NCBI GenBank assembly: GCA_029953675.1
Contig: JAMWBK010000010.1
Coordinates: 682,001 to 746,000 of the forward strand
DNA length: 64,000 nt
Direction of reading: 5' to 3'
From: Rhodosorus marinus
Lineage: Eukaryota > Rhodophyta > Stylonematophyceae > Stylonematales > Stylonemataceae
The position numbers and the translations under genes were made by a program. Each line of letters opens with the position of its first letter. The stretch's first letter is position 1. The notes under the pieces are model-generated. The model searched no databases. It saw only the letters and a list, made by a program, of their open reading frames with translations, and was not told the DNA's origin. Of this stretch, positions 11,229 to 23,520 are shown in pieces.

Positions 11229-14200
11229 CTTGAAGGGATCCACTACCCGTTGACGCGGAAGCCTCAAGACTTAACACCCCATCACAGTGTCTGGTACTGA
11301 AGCTGAGACCCAGGTCGTGCTCAGCACTGTGAAATCAGAATCGAAAAGGCCGTTTCCCCAACCCAAAGAACAGCTGGTAGGGACCTTCACCATCCTCTCT
11401 AGTTCTAACTCAAACGCCGATCGGCTCCCCATTCAGTAGCCCATCATGAGGAGGCCGGTTCACCAGAAAAGCTCGATATGCGTTTACTCCCTCCAAAGCC
11501 GAAAGCGCGCAGAGCTTTCAACGTAGACAAATACTGTTGGGCAATTTCGAGGCTGAACCTGCAACTGGGCCTGAGTTTGTCTGGACCAACACGACAAGTT
11601 CGCAGGCGTGTTGTCACCTCAACTGCGACCTGTTTCAAGCTTCGGACGCCTAGCTGCTTGAACATGGGGCCTACGTGTGAGGCTACGTAATGATCTTGCC
11701 AGAGATGTGCTGACTACGCCCGCGCTTGGGTGGAACGGCTCGTGGACAGGTTGTCCTGTTGCGGAATGTTGTACTACTCGTACCGCCTGGGTTATTTGAG
11801 CACACAATTTTCTTTGGAAGGAAGTCAAAAGTAGAGCATCTGGCATGGCGAATCCTCGTCGAATTGGCAGTGTAGCACAGGCTTTTAGACCTGTCCAGGT
11901 TTGAGCACGTTTTAGTTGTACTAAAAAAAAAAGACTCCCGTCGGGTGTCCCACGGCGGGGGAAGGGGTGTGGCAAATGCGTGACTCCTACCTCATCAGTA
12001 AGCTACCTACTGAAAACTACTGGTAATGTCAAAGTTAGGAAGTGGCTACTCAAGAGTTGCCTCTCCGAAGCGTGCAGTTAATCTCTGCAAGAGCTTTGCT
12101 CAAGGCCGTAGGCTCGGAGTCCAGATGCCCATTGCTTACGGTGACTGCCTGGCCCCAATCCGATGAAGGTGGTCACGGCTCCCATGTAAAATCGAGTTCA
12201 TCCGTCGAACAGGTGCCAGGTGCGATATGCTGTCATGGCACAACAGTACGGTCACCTCGGGGAACTGCCTTCGTAGGTGATCGAGACAGAATCACCTCGC
12301 GCAGAATCGGACCCAGCGGGTCTCCTTGCTGTATCCCTGGTGCTAGTCAGACTGCGCCTGCTGTTGGGTCCCCTCGTGCCAACCCGTCTCAAGTGGTTGG
12401 AAAGCGCCGGACGGAGGGTATATCATCCGGTGGTAGGGCCGGACTTCCGGGGAAATACGAGCGACTGTCTGTCAAAGCGGTTGAATGCGATGTGCAGATC
12501 CAGGCGTAGGACCGCGGTTCCCGGGACGTATCCAAGCTCCTTCTGCGTGTGAGCAGATTGCCTGGGATGCTTTAGCAAGTTTGCCCCTGCTACATCCTCA
12601 GCGCTGCAGGCTCCTTAGTGCTATGTTGCACCGTGAGGACGCATGGTGGGGTTTCAAGGCTACAATTCGCGGGCTTTGTGGTCAACCCGAATGGGTTCCT
12701 AGTGCGGGAGAGTGGACCCAAACTCTGGAGTTCGTGATTCCTTATTAATATGCGAGTGTGGGCGGTGAGGAAGTTCAAATTTTGGGGAGGATGCAAATGG
12801 ATCCGAGGTTTACTTCCTGATGTTCCCGATTTACTCGGTTCTATTTTACTCAATGCTTTTTATTAGTCCCGAGAATCGTTATGAAAGATTTCGTCTGCCC
12901 CTTCGAGGGTTTGGAGCACCTTCAGCGCCACCTTGGCACGCTCACGCGTAACGGATACGTCCTCCGCAAATTTGGGACAATCAATAAAACACCAGAACAC
13001 CAATCATGCTGTTCTAATTTTTATTCAGTCATTAACACGTAGGTACTGGATAAAAGAACGTAAAATGAAAACACAGGAAAACTATTTTGCAAATATAAAT
13101 ATATATTATTTGAGATAATTCAAGATATACCAATCAGTCCAATGCACCTAGAATATCTCCTTGATTGTTGACAATTGATTCGGAGAGGAAATGGGTGAAT
13201 ATTGAAAGCTTTTGGATATTTTTGCTTATTCATCAGTTTGAAAAGTCAGAAGGGTAAGATTTCTGCAACGGCCAAAACTACTTGGATAAAATTTCATCTA
13301 TCTACTTAACATCTTGCATACTAACTTTTTTAAAAGGGAGGGAGAGTGAAGGTGACGGTAGTTGCGCATATATCCGAACATCAGAGTTCCCGAACTCTCG
13401 CAATGGGGCCAGACCAAAGAAATCATAACAGGAAAGGCAGCCCAACGAGTTTCCACAGACCGTTTCGATTCAATTGTTTCGTTTTTTCATCTTTTATTGT
13501 CAAGGTCCCGTTTCGGTAAAGTTTCAAGTCCATTTCTGTTACCCCAAAATTTATTTGTAAAAAAGTCACAGAAGAGGAAACCCATGAAAACATTGGCCAT
13601 ATCTGAAACAACCTGCCTGGCCACTTAAAAACAACTGCAAATTTTTTTTGGGAAGTCATCATTAATCATATTTGACCACCTCTTTTTTGCGCTAAAAAAA
13701 AGGTTCCATTCTTTCGTATAATAAATCCTCTTGCGAACAAGCCTTGCAGAAATTGGTCAGTAACATTGGACACTTTCCTATAGTTTTTTTGGCCAGAGTC
13801 TATATAATACTGCTCCTAAACGTGTTTCTAATATCCCATCAAAATCGATAGGCAATAGTGGACGTTTTTGGGGGTTTCGACGCACGAAGAGGTTCGTTCT
13901 TGTAACATTTGACCCTGTTTTTTTCCTCTTCGTTGGACCGGCACGAACAGTTTTAAACCCGGTTCTAAGCTGGCAATCCCCAAGATCGTAAGTAACATTG
14001 GATGGGTTTTGTTGTTGTTTTTCTGGCCCCGAGAACTCTTGAATCGCAAAAGTATTTATCGTTATTGTATTGAAAACGTTATCTTTTTTTTTGGTGATGG
14101 GAAAGAAGAGGATGAATTCATTGTTGAGGGAAGACGAGGGGTTTGTTTGTAAGGTTGTCGGGAGTGTGTGCGGGTGTGTGTGTGTGGGGGGGAGGGGGTG

Positions 14201-14471
14201 AGGGGAGGTGAGGGGAGGTGTAGGGAGATTTTGTATGGGAAAGGATCTATCTTCGTTTGTTGAGGGGGTGTTAATGACGGGATTTTTCTTTTGGTAGTTG
14301 TGCAGCGGAAGTTCTGTTGTTTCAAGAGACTGGTTTGGGTTGTTAAAGGTTTGGTTTGTGGAGTTGTCTCTTGTGGAGTTGGTGTGGAGCTGCGATCGAG
14401 GGTTTGCGTGGGAGGGCGGGGGGGGGATGAGGCAATGGTTTTTTGGGTAGGACAGGGATTCGTGGAGAAAA
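11229..14471. other. Intergenic region, no gene recognised
   Basis: Several open frames of up to 155 codons exist on both strands (for example 12042-12509 +), but none shows a known domain, splice continuity or biased composition. About 12,990-13,760 is AT-rich. About 14,150-14,430 is strongly G/T-rich on the plus strand and probably flanks the promoter of the downstream NT-C2 gene. Confidence 0.5.
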
Positions 14472-17400
14472 ATGGGTTTTAGAGATGCGCTAAGAGCGCC
14501 TGGGGCGCGAGTTGGGAATGCGGCGAAAGGTGTGACTGGGAGAGTGCCTGGGGTGCCGCGTAATGCTGCGGCTGCAGGTGGTGCAGGAAAGCAGGAGTTT
14601 AGTTTCCAGGTTCGCACAGATTGCAGGCTTGGTTCTTGGTTTTTGGGTTACAGATTTCAGACGTGCGCGAACTGAACAAAACTATTCGTTGATCCTTTGG
14701 TTGCCCTGCTGTTGTGGTGGACAGTTTGATATTGGTATAGGAGTCGTTGAGGGTCTGAGAGAGGGAACTTATGAGCTGAAGATCCACAGAGGCAATACCT
14801 CTGTCAACACAAAAAAGCATGTCGTGTCCGCCCGCGATGAAGGGAAGCCAACTAAATTTAATGAAAAACTAACTTTAACGTCTACGCTTCAACGCGACAA
14901 GAATTCTGAGCAATATGCTCCGAAGGAGTTTAAGATAGCTCTCGTATACTCTCGTGGTGGAAGGCAAAAGGTCTTCGGAGAGGTTTGTTTCAGCGAACGG
15001 CATCGTTGAACTGGTAATCCGGTCCATATGTCTCTTAACTGGAATTGATGTGTGATTCTTTGTACAGGGTGTTATTGACCTTAGCAAGTACGTTGGCGTG
15101 CCTTCCATGAGCAAAACAGAGACAATCGTCTTGAATCCGCAAAGATACAAGCTTTCGTCGGCCAGGATTACGTCAACATTCCTTAGTGCTGGCGCGAATA
15201 CCGGAAGCAATAGCATCGCCACAAGTGCTACGCACAATTCAATCTCAAGACCCTCCTTCGAGAACACCGGAAGAACGAGCGATTTCAAAGATTCTCCGAG
15301 GGGCTCACAGCGGGGGGATGACACATTCGACGACCTTGATATGGACGACCTGGACTTTAGCGCAACGTCGAAGAAGAAATCGTCGAAACTTGACATTGCG
15401 AAGGGAAGTGACACGAAAATGGCGACGAGCAGAGGATTCAATGCCAAGATTGTGAATAGCTCACCGACGGTCCGGGATAATACTAGCAGAAAGGACAGTC
15501 AAACGGTTAAGCCGGTACAGGCACCGGTGGCTCGTGGAACTTCAACTACGAAGGCCGGTGCAAGCACTGGATCCGGAAAGGCGGAGGTGAGTAGCGCAAG
15601 TACTGGAGTTAGCCTTGGGACGGCTGCCATGTTGAGGTCGATTTCCGGGCCAGACTCGTCTCGGTCTGCGGGTACGAAGGCGGACCAGACCAAGAACGTG
15701 CCGAAGAGTACGACCCTCGCTCCTGCCGCTGCTCGGGCTTCCCCTCGACCACCTCAGCAATACCCTTCTCCAAAGGTTGAGGAAAGTGTTTCCCAGATTG
15801 CAGCAAACGAGCCGATCACGAGCAGCATCGTTTCAAAAATAGCCAGCCCATCTGTCTCGGACTTGAAAACGAAGATCGCGGAGGCCAAGAGAACCACCTC
15901 ACCTCCGCCTCCTCTTATGAGTTCGAAGACTTCGCCCACTCCACTCAAACAACCTGCCGGAACCGTCGGATCGACAATGGCAACAGCCGCCGGTGGCGAG
16001 CAATCGACACAGGATCCGAAATCCAACTCGGAAACGGAAGCTATCCGCACCAGTGTTGGATCTGCTCGAGCTCTGCGAGCTGAGACCCCAATATCGAGCG
16101 CTGCTTCAGCAAAGGGGTTACGGGAGGTGTCTGCTGATAAGATAGATAAAGAAAACTCTACTCCGATGCCAGCCGGTCGAGTGGGAGCAATTGTGGGGTC
16201 TTTCGACGCATCGACAGCTTCACCCGCAGCAAAGAAGAACGAGGAGGCCGAGGAAAAGATCGTATCGAAAGTAGAACCAGAAAGACAACGGAGCGAGACC
16301 GAGCGAATCGCTGAACGAAATGTCGCAGCGGAGGGAAACGCGGTCGATACACAGGTCTCAGCAGTAGAAGCAACGGAGACCTGTGAGTCTTCCGATCAAC
16401 ATGAAAGAATGGATTCCACCGGTCACAGAAGTTCTTCCGTGTTCTCGTCTCTGTCTAACATTCTGAAGCCCGGAGAAGCTAACACGGACTCGCAGAAGAC
16501 AGAAGAAAAACCTCGCATAGCCACGAGCGCGGACTTTTCAGAGAGCGACAGTCCTGGGAAAACTGCCGAGCCCCGACTCCAGTCCACTTCTCGTGAATCG
16601 ACTTCTCGTGGAGCTGTTATTCTTGGCGCTTTGCCCGCGGCAGCGACCACATCGTCTCATTCGGAGAAGGACTGGAGAGTAGAATACGAAACCCTACTCA
16701 AGACTAGCGAAAGCCAGAAACTAGAGCTGGAGCAGCTCTACGCGGAGAGAGTGAAGCTGAAAGAGAGGAGTGCTGAGGAAAAGAGACGCATCCAGGAAAT
16801 GCGGGAGCAGACGGTGAACCCACTCGAGAGCACTGATGAACAGAAGCGCATTATCGAGGAACTTGAGCAGGAAAAAAATCAGCTTCTGGAGAGCAGCGAC
16901 GTGCAGAAGATCCATGCCGAGAAACTTGAGGAAGATAGAACGCAGCTCAGCAACAAGGTGGCGGAACTGGAGTCAGAAATCGTAAGTTTGAAGAATTCTC
17001 AGAAAGCGGAGCTCGCGACCGCCGCGGCGGCAGCAGCTGGAAGTGCGGCTTTGGTTACACAGCTGCAGCAAGAGGTAAGGCCGATTGACATGATCGCGTC
17101 ATGAGGGATACTTTCTGTGGTTCATTGGCTGAAGGTGGAGCATGGACGGACGCCCATTCTTTTGCAAGGTGGCAACGATGGAGAAGGAAAGGACAGCCAT
17201 GTCCGAAGGTAGTGAGCTCCAGAAGATTCATGCCGAGAAACTTGAGGAAGATAGAACGCAGCTCAGCAACAAGGTGGCGGAACTGGAGTTAGAAATCGTG
17301 AGTTTGAAGAATTCGCAGAAAGCGGAGCTCGCGACCGCCGCGGCGGCAGCAGCTGGAAGTGCGGCTTTGGTTACACAGCTGCAGCAAGAGGTAAGGCCGA

Positions 17401-18980
17401 TTGACATGATCGCGTCATGAGGGATACTTTCTGTGGTTCATTGGCTGAAGGTGGAGCATGGACGGACGCCCATTCTTTTGCAAGGTGGCAACGATGGAGA
17501 AGGAAAGGACAGCCATGTCCGAAGGTAGTGAGCTCCAGAAGATTCATGCCGAGAAACTTGAGGAAGATAGAACGCAGCTCAGCAACAAGGTGGCGGAACT
17601 GGAGTTAGAAATCGTGAGTTTGAAGAATTCGCAGAAAGCGGAGCTCGCGACCGCCGCGGCGGCAGCAGCTGGAAGTGCGGCTTTGGTTACACAGCTGCAG
17701 CAAGAGGTAAGGCCGATTGACATGATCGCGTCATGAGGGATACTTTCTGTGGTTCATTGGCTGAAGGTGGAGCATGGACGGACGCCCATTCTTTTGCAGG
17801 TGGCAACGATGGACAAGGAAAAGGTCGCAAGAACGGCTGAGCAAGATGCCCAGGGTAATACCCTGAGTCAGGCCAAGGCGCGCCTTGGAGCTCTAGAGAG
17901 CGAGAACTTTGAACTGCAGAGGAATTACAAGGAAACTGCTGCGTTGTATGCCGCCCTACAAGCTGAAGTAGAAATCTCGAAGGTGGGAACTGCTTGGTCG
18001 ACACACAGAAGGTTTTGTCGGGTGTCTAAGAGGGACTTTACCCTTCTGCTTTTTACAAACTGGACAGAAAATCACTTCCATTGATTCCTCCCCTCCATAT
18101 CGGGAGGACATGGGCACCATTGGACAAGATGACAGCGGAAGTGTGGAAAAGTCGAGCGTGACGCTTGACGAGGCATCTCTAGAGTACGAACTCGGGGAAC
18201 TGAGAAATGAGTTGGAAGTCGAGAGGGAGCAGAGGATGCAGATCGCAAGTGAGGTTGATGCGCTTCAAGCCAAGTTGAAAGTAGCGGAAGCGGAGACTGA
18301 AGAAATGAGAAGGCACATGGAAACTATGCGGACTGAGAGTCAAAAGCAACCGCCAGAACCTTCCGAAGTTGAATCCGATAAGGTGAACGAGAGCGGGAAT
18401 CATTGAACTTTCTCAAGCAAGACGCGAGTTGGCGATGGTTGAGCTAACTAATGCAAATCGTTGTACCTTCTCACGGCTCATATCGGTCAGGAATTGGACG
18501 CGATGGAAGAGCAGTTGCGCGTAGTGGAATCGGAGAAGTCCAATCTGGAGGAAGAGCTAGTCTCGTCGCGGAACACAATTTTCGAACTGGAGAAGGAGGT
18601 GCAGCAGTCCAAGGGCACTGTCGAAGGCCTACAAACCAGACTGGAGAGTGAGCATTGTTTTGGACAATCGAATTGATCAGGTCGTTGTTTCAGATATCTG
18701 AATGTCAACTTTCCACAACTACCCTCGTCTTTTCCTTCCACTACTTGCAGAGCAAACAGAGAATGAACCACCTGCTATCCATGCGGACAACAGCCCGCAC
18801 GTTCTAGGCGACCTCGTTGATAGCAAGCTACGATTGGCGGAGGTTCATGAGGAAAATTTGAGGCTCAAGCATTTGTTCCACAAGATGTACAGAACGGACC
18901 TGAAAACCGCCACGAAATTGGAAAAGAAGGTTCCTGAAATGGCTACCCACAGGCCTCCGAAGAGCGCAACTGTGAAATGA
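14472..18980 (+). CDS. NT-type C2 domain coiled-coil protein
   Basis: Nine exons: 14472-14609, 14725-14982, 15068-17074, 17169-17390, 17485-17706, 17800-17982, 18068-18382, 18491-18647, 18751-18980; all phases agree, giving 1243 aa. About residues 45-190 form an N-terminal C2 (EEIG1/EHBP1 type): FDIGIGVVEGLREGTYELKI, then a strand ending KVFGE and GVIDLSKYVGVPS. Plant and animal members link membranes or organelles to actin. A long Ser/Thr/Pro/Ala-rich disordered segment follows, then extended coiled coil rich in Glu, Lys, Leu and Gln to the C-terminus. Exons 17169-17390 and 17485-17706 are identical duplicates of each other and near-copies of the end of the large exon. Function beyond membrane and cytoskeleton association is not inferable. 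Confidence 0.8.
17075..17798 (+). repeat. 316-bp tandem duplication of an intron-plus-exon unit
   Basis: 17075-17390 and 17391-17706 appear identical over 316 bp. Each begins with a 5' splice site GTAAGG and ends with the exon end CAGCAAGAG. A third intron copy (17707-17799) and a diverged exon copy (about 16900-17074) flank them. Each exon is 222 nt, phase 0 at both ends, adding 74 residues of coiled coil without shifting frame. Confidence 0.95.
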
Positions 18981-19459
18981 CTGAGACATCAACGCCAAAA
19001 CTCTCGCAGCTACTTCCTTGCGATGCGCACGCGGAGGACAAACTGTCATGCGGCAGTAGGGCCTTACACGTTCATGGATTTGAGGTCACAAGCGTTCATA
19101 CACGGCAGTTTTTGTTTGCGAATATCATGTGACTTATATATTTGTACAGAGAATAATTCTTCTTGAATGAAGCGAGAGTCAACAAGAAGGGCCGTCTTGG
19201 CCCTTCTTGCCTGTCGAATAGCACTCCCAAAACGCTAGTCAGTAGACAGACTGATATGTGAAGGTTCGCTATCTACCCGCTTCGAACTGAATAGTGTTCG
19301 GCCAATCCGGCAGATATCGATGTCGTCGCTCTGGACGCATTCAACATTCGTCGGGATGCTTGGACTCTTCGGATCCAGCTTATCCTATACAATAGGAGTT
19401 ATACTTAATACACGATGAAGTTGTTCGCTGCAGGAAGGAAGAGTCAAGGAGACTTACTA
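18981..19459. other. Intergenic, convergent 3' ends
   Basis: Sits between the stop of the plus-strand NT-C2 gene and the stop of the minus-strand CBM48 gene, so it should hold both 3' UTRs. A GAATAAT-like sequence occurs near 19150. No other feature seen. Confidence 0.4.
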
Positions 19460-20164
19460 TCACTCGTTCCTGCAAGGGAATGAGGCATAGCGCCCTCCAG
19501 TAGTCGAAATTAAGCTCCCAGATCGATGTGGGGTGCTGTGCTTAACACCTTTCACAAGCTGCTGTCCTCGCGAGTTTGCTTGAACGATAACCCTGTTGAC
19601 GTCTATTTCACGTACCGACACAACAAGTCGGGAAGCGTCGACGCGCCAGCGGCCATCAACAAGGTACCTGTACTCATGGGTGCCAGGAGGAAGCCAGAGA
19701 ACAATTTCGAAGCCTTTCCCCTGAGAGGCTTTCAGCTGGAAGAGCCTTGTCCAGTTGTTAAAAGACCCTCCAACGGCCACTTCGTCTGCATAACCAGTCC
19801 AGACGAAACGGACGGGAACTCCCGTTGACATGCATGTCTGCTGCTTAGTCTCGGAATACTGTCGCGCTTTTCTCCTCGGCGGTGGTCGCCAGTCAAAGAC
19901 ACCTAGGGTAACTCGCCAACAGGAGGTTAGCGTTCGATGCATAGAGGATAGCTGTGGGCGTAGCACTTCAAAGTCTCTTTGGTAAACTCTTCGCTTGCAC
20001 CACGCGGCACCTTCATCCTCCAGTGCGGGCCCAAATTCCGGCTCCAGAGAAGTGGAAACTGGGGGGCAAGAGTGAACCACCAACCTCGCCGATGGGACAT
20101 AACTCTCCCTTTGCGCCCATGTACACGCTACTTCGACGGTCATTAAGTCACCGTACGAGTTCAT
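19460..20164 (-). CDS. CBM48 / AMPK-beta-like glycogen-binding domain protein
   Basis: Single open frame of 234 aa starting at ATG 20164. Residues about 116-196 form a carbohydrate-binding module 48 with the order typical of AMPK/SnRK1 beta subunits and starch-binding proteins: PVRFVWTGYADEVAVGGSFN followed by NW, then FEIVLWLPPGTHEYRYLVDG, then W.VD. The aromatic and Asn positions that contact glucans in the family (W and N of FNNW, L/Y in the second half) are present. The N-terminal 110 residues are not recognised. There is no kinase-interacting C-terminal domain, so it is not a full AMPK beta subunit. An intron inside the N-terminal part is possible. Confidence 0.7.
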   Translation of the reverse strand: MNSYGDLMTVEVACTWAQRESYVPSARLVVHSCPPVSTSLEPEFGPALEDEGAAWCKRRVYQRDFEVLRPQLSSMHRTLTSCWRVTLGVFDWRPPPRRKARQYSETKQQTCMSTGVPVRFVWTGYADEVAVGGSFNNWTRLFQLKASQGKGFEIVLWLPPGTHEYRYLVDGRWRVDASRLVVSVREIDVNRVIVQANSRGQQLVKGVKHSTPHRSGSLISTTGGRYASFPCRNE

Positions 20165-20876
20165 GTCGAGATAAAGACCTCAAACCCCATTTTCCGTAAA
20201 CAGAACCGCAAAACGTAAGATCGAACCAACAACCCACATGAGAAAACAAACCGTCCTACTCGCACACCCCTAGAAACAAGGCTAACCGCCTCTAGACGCG
20301 CATGTCTACACCACCACCCTCTTCATCAAAAACAGAAAGAAAATACACCACCTCCTCCACGAACAGCGACTCTCCCAATCAAGCAAAACGGATCTCCCAC
20401 GCACGACTAACCAGACTATCCACTACATACCCCAGTACCAGCGAGAAAGAGAACAAATCACCCTCCCTAGACCATAAGCGTGTCCCACCCACCCCCCCAA
20501 CCCCCCAAAAGAAAGCAGGATCAAATCCCCTTCCCCCTCATAAAAGAAATTCACTTTAACGTAAAGATTCACTTATGCAACCCCCCGCCCAAACCGTATC
20601 GCCCCCCAAAAATTAAGTTTCCGCCCCCTCCCCCCTCCCCTTTCCTCGCTGCCTCCCCCACAGCCACCACCGCTTCTGCTCTAGGCAACGCTTTTTTCGG
20701 GGGTTAGCGACATGACCTCTCGATCGTGTTTTTTTTTTTTTGTTGTTGTTTTTGTTTCTCTCCTTTTACGTTAAGGTTTTGATGATGAGGTGTTCCGAGC
20801 TTTAGAGGTCCACTCTCGCGCTCTCTTGTCTCTGTCTCGTTCTCTCGTCTCTGGCCTGTTCGTTGCTCGTGCTAGG

Positions 20877-20878
<2 letters not shown>

Positions 20879-20908
<30 letters not shown>
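20879..20908. repeat. (CA)n microsatellite
   Basis: Uninterrupted AC/CA run of about 15 units, read directly. Confidence 0.95.
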
Positions 20909-20910
<2 letters not shown>

Positions 20911-21324
20911 TAGGGTGCGGGAGGGGGTGGGATGGGTTGTTATCAACAATCGGGTGTTTATACTTAGCGATTACAACCCGGAGAGGAAGAAGGCAAGGGA
21001 ACGGGCCTCTAAGACCTAAGGCCGCACTAGAACGACACAACAAAAAGCTCGACGGGGACAGGAAACGCGAATGTTTCTCATCACGATCCCGAAAACAGTC
21101 CCGAAAGCCAGGTCGGTCGTCCCTGAGCTCTCGATGAATCCAAAGACCTCAATAGCAAGCAGCCTGACACACAGCCGATTGCAAGGGTTGGGAACGTTTG
21201 TGAGGGCCTCCTGCTACACCACCTCCTTAGCGGCGGCGAACAACCGTACCTCGCTCTCGCGTCGAAGAAGACAAAATAACGCGAGGGGAAGGGCCTGGAG
21301 GGAAGAGTCAAGTCTACGTCTGGT

Positions 21325-22294
21325 GAGACGCAATGTGGGGTAATTGCCCTTAAAAAGAAACTTTCATAAACCCCTCTCTCAACCTAAGCACCAACAAAAA
21401 AAACTGTATTCCTAAACCATACAACAAAAGCAGGACCCCTTTCCCCCCCGGCGCGCTTCCCTTTTCCCTCCACCAAAAAAAACAAAAATAAAAACAAACA
21501 AAGAGCTACAGTTTGTTGCCGCAGAAAAATTCCCCGGTCTAATTTTAATGAAAATTTCAAATAAATGGTTCCTATTTTCTAATCTAATAGGAAGTATTAT
21601 TCATTTCTAGTTTTCGAAACAAATTTCTGGGGGTACGCAACAGTGGGCGGAAAAAACAGTCTGTCCTTTAAAATTATGATCCCGTTGTCCAGTTTTTTTA
21701 CTTAACTAAAAAAAATTCGTTTAGAAAAAAAGAAGAAGATGTTGAGATTTTCGAGCTGAAAAAAAAACTAGAAGAATATAAATCAAAAACGTGTCTAGGG
21801 TTCGGCACAAAGAGTGAGAAAAGATGTGCGTTTGGTGGGGTTGTCATAAAATGTCTGAAAAAGGTTTATCAGACGTGTCCGATTAAGAATCGAATTCTTT
21901 AAAATATGGAATAGACGAAGAAAATTGGGTTGTATGTGGATAAAAAGCTTTCTTAAAACCTGTCATATTTGGAGTGCGTGGTTTGACACCGTTTTCGGGA
22001 GTTTTTTCGTTCACGAGCAGGGTATTTTCTTCGTTTTTTATTTGTACGATTTCGTGTACTAAACAATTTTGTTGGACGAAATATGACAACCGAGCCAGGG
22101 TTTTGTGCAAGTTGTCTTCTTTTCTGTAGAGCGAGAGGGGGGCGGGGGGGCGTGTGCAAGTTGTCTTCTTTTCTGTAGAGCGAGAGGAGGCAGACGCAAT
22201 GGGGGGTACTTGCCCTTAAAAAGAAACTTTCATAAACCCCTCTCAACCTAAGCACCAACAAAAAAAACTGTATTCCTAAACCATACAACAAAAG
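21325..22294. repeat. Dispersed ~105-bp direct repeat pair
   Basis: Copies at about 21325-21430 and 22191-22294 share a block beginning AGACGCAAT, continuing CTTAAAAAGAAACTTTCATA and ending CTAAACCATACAACAAAAG, with only a few substitutions and one 4-nt length difference. A smaller duplication (GTGCAAGTTGTCTTCTTTTC onwards) lies at 22105-22139 and 22154-22188, just before the second copy. Confidence 0.9.
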
Positions 22295-23109
22295 GAAGCG
22301 GGGGTGGGGGCGTAGCTACGCCTGTTCCTGAGTGAATTTTGTTTAATCGGAGACTGAAAGAAGAAACCCCGAGGGAAAAAAGAAGGACTAAGCGCGGCGA
22401 AGACCGCGCGCCTCCAACATCAAAGCAGCGTTCATATACCGGTCAGCGAGGAAACTTAAAACGGGTAAACAAGGAGGACAGACGGTCAGGGCGTTCGTGG
22501 AACAATTCCCGAAGCCACCGAGAACCAGACGGAATCCATGAACCCAATACACTCAATGACCAGAGGTACCAGGAGATGTGCTAGAACCGAAGCACGAATG
22601 TCTGGGGAAGACAAAGCCCGCGCATAGTGAAACTCCTGCGACGCCTCATACGGGCAACGGCAATTCCACGGCTATTCCAAGGCAAGCGAATTTCCTCCAA
22701 TATACCCCCTGCTAAGTATTATATTGTATTATTTTGAGCGGGAATTCCAATTTTTGAGGGTGTTTGTTTCTACCCCTCTCCCGTATTTTCACTTTCCCCA
22801 TGGCTCGTTGAAAACGACGAGCATGCTCTCACCCTGTCGACTCAGTTTATTTCGGTTTTTTGGAGGGGTGGAGTCCGGTGGTTTTGGCGAGATTTCTTTT
22901 TGTCTTCATATATTGCTTATTCTAGAATAGTCTTGGTTTGATTTGTGTACGGTGCTCGTAATTTGCATCATTTGAAAGGATTTTGTTGGACGGTAACTCG
23001 CTGATGAAGAAACCAGGAAAAAGCACCTCTGGATCGCTAGTGATGATTTACGGATCGCCAGTGGCCTAGCGATCCTGGAGGGCAACGATCGGTTCCCCAG
23101 TCGACCGCA

Positions 23110-23520
23110 GAGGCCGGATACCAAGCGCTCCCGGATATGCTTACGACCCATCGATGGGTTCAGGAGTTTTTGGAAGAATCCGGTAGGGCGACCAACGTGC
23201 CAATGGTCGCATACACGGACAAAAATTCGTGCTTACGCTGGGCGACAACCAGTGACTGCCGGATGTAACGACGCGTGTCAATGAAGCTACAATACGCACG
23301 TGAGAGATGCACCTCGGGCGAAGCGCATCTCTCACGTGCATATTGTAGCTTCATTGCATGCACCTCGAAGTGCAACTCAAATACCTTGGTACGACCGAGA
23401 TGATCGCGGAGATTTTCACGAAGGCACTGACCAAGGATCGGACAGCAACATTGACGTCCGGTCTTAGCGTCATAGAGAGAACTTCCCCTATGGCACAAGG
23501 GCGAGGGGGAGATTGGACGG
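23110..23520 (+). mobile_element. Ty1/copia retrotransposon relic (RNase H end)
   Basis: Plus-strand translation gives broken RNase H sequence: THRWVQEFLEESG, YTDKNSCLRWA, then a stop codon, then MKLQYARE, and after an inverted duplication HLEVQLKYLGTTEMIAEIFT followed by KAL. These match the conserved end of copia polyproteins. A purine-rich tract GCGAGGGGGAGA at about 23500-23515 lies where a polypurine tract before a 3' LTR is expected. The frame is interrupted and the rest of pol is absent, so it is a dead fragment. Confidence 0.75.
23279..23356. repeat. 32-bp inverted repeat inside the copia relic
   Basis: Arms 23279-23310 and 23325-23356 pair over 32 bp with one mismatch, around a 14-nt spacer. 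The arm corresponds to the MKLQYARE coding block copied in inverse orientation. Confidence 0.95.

Noticed and set aside
12042-12552. Two overlapping plus-strand frames of 91-155 codons
   Set aside because: Composition is not protein-like, there is no domain, and frames on other strands are equally open.
13778-14617. 279-codon minus-strand frame upstream of the NT-C2 gene
   Set aside because: Pro/Thr-rich low complexity over G/T-rich DNA and overlapping the NT-C2 first exon on the other strand; no recognisable domain.
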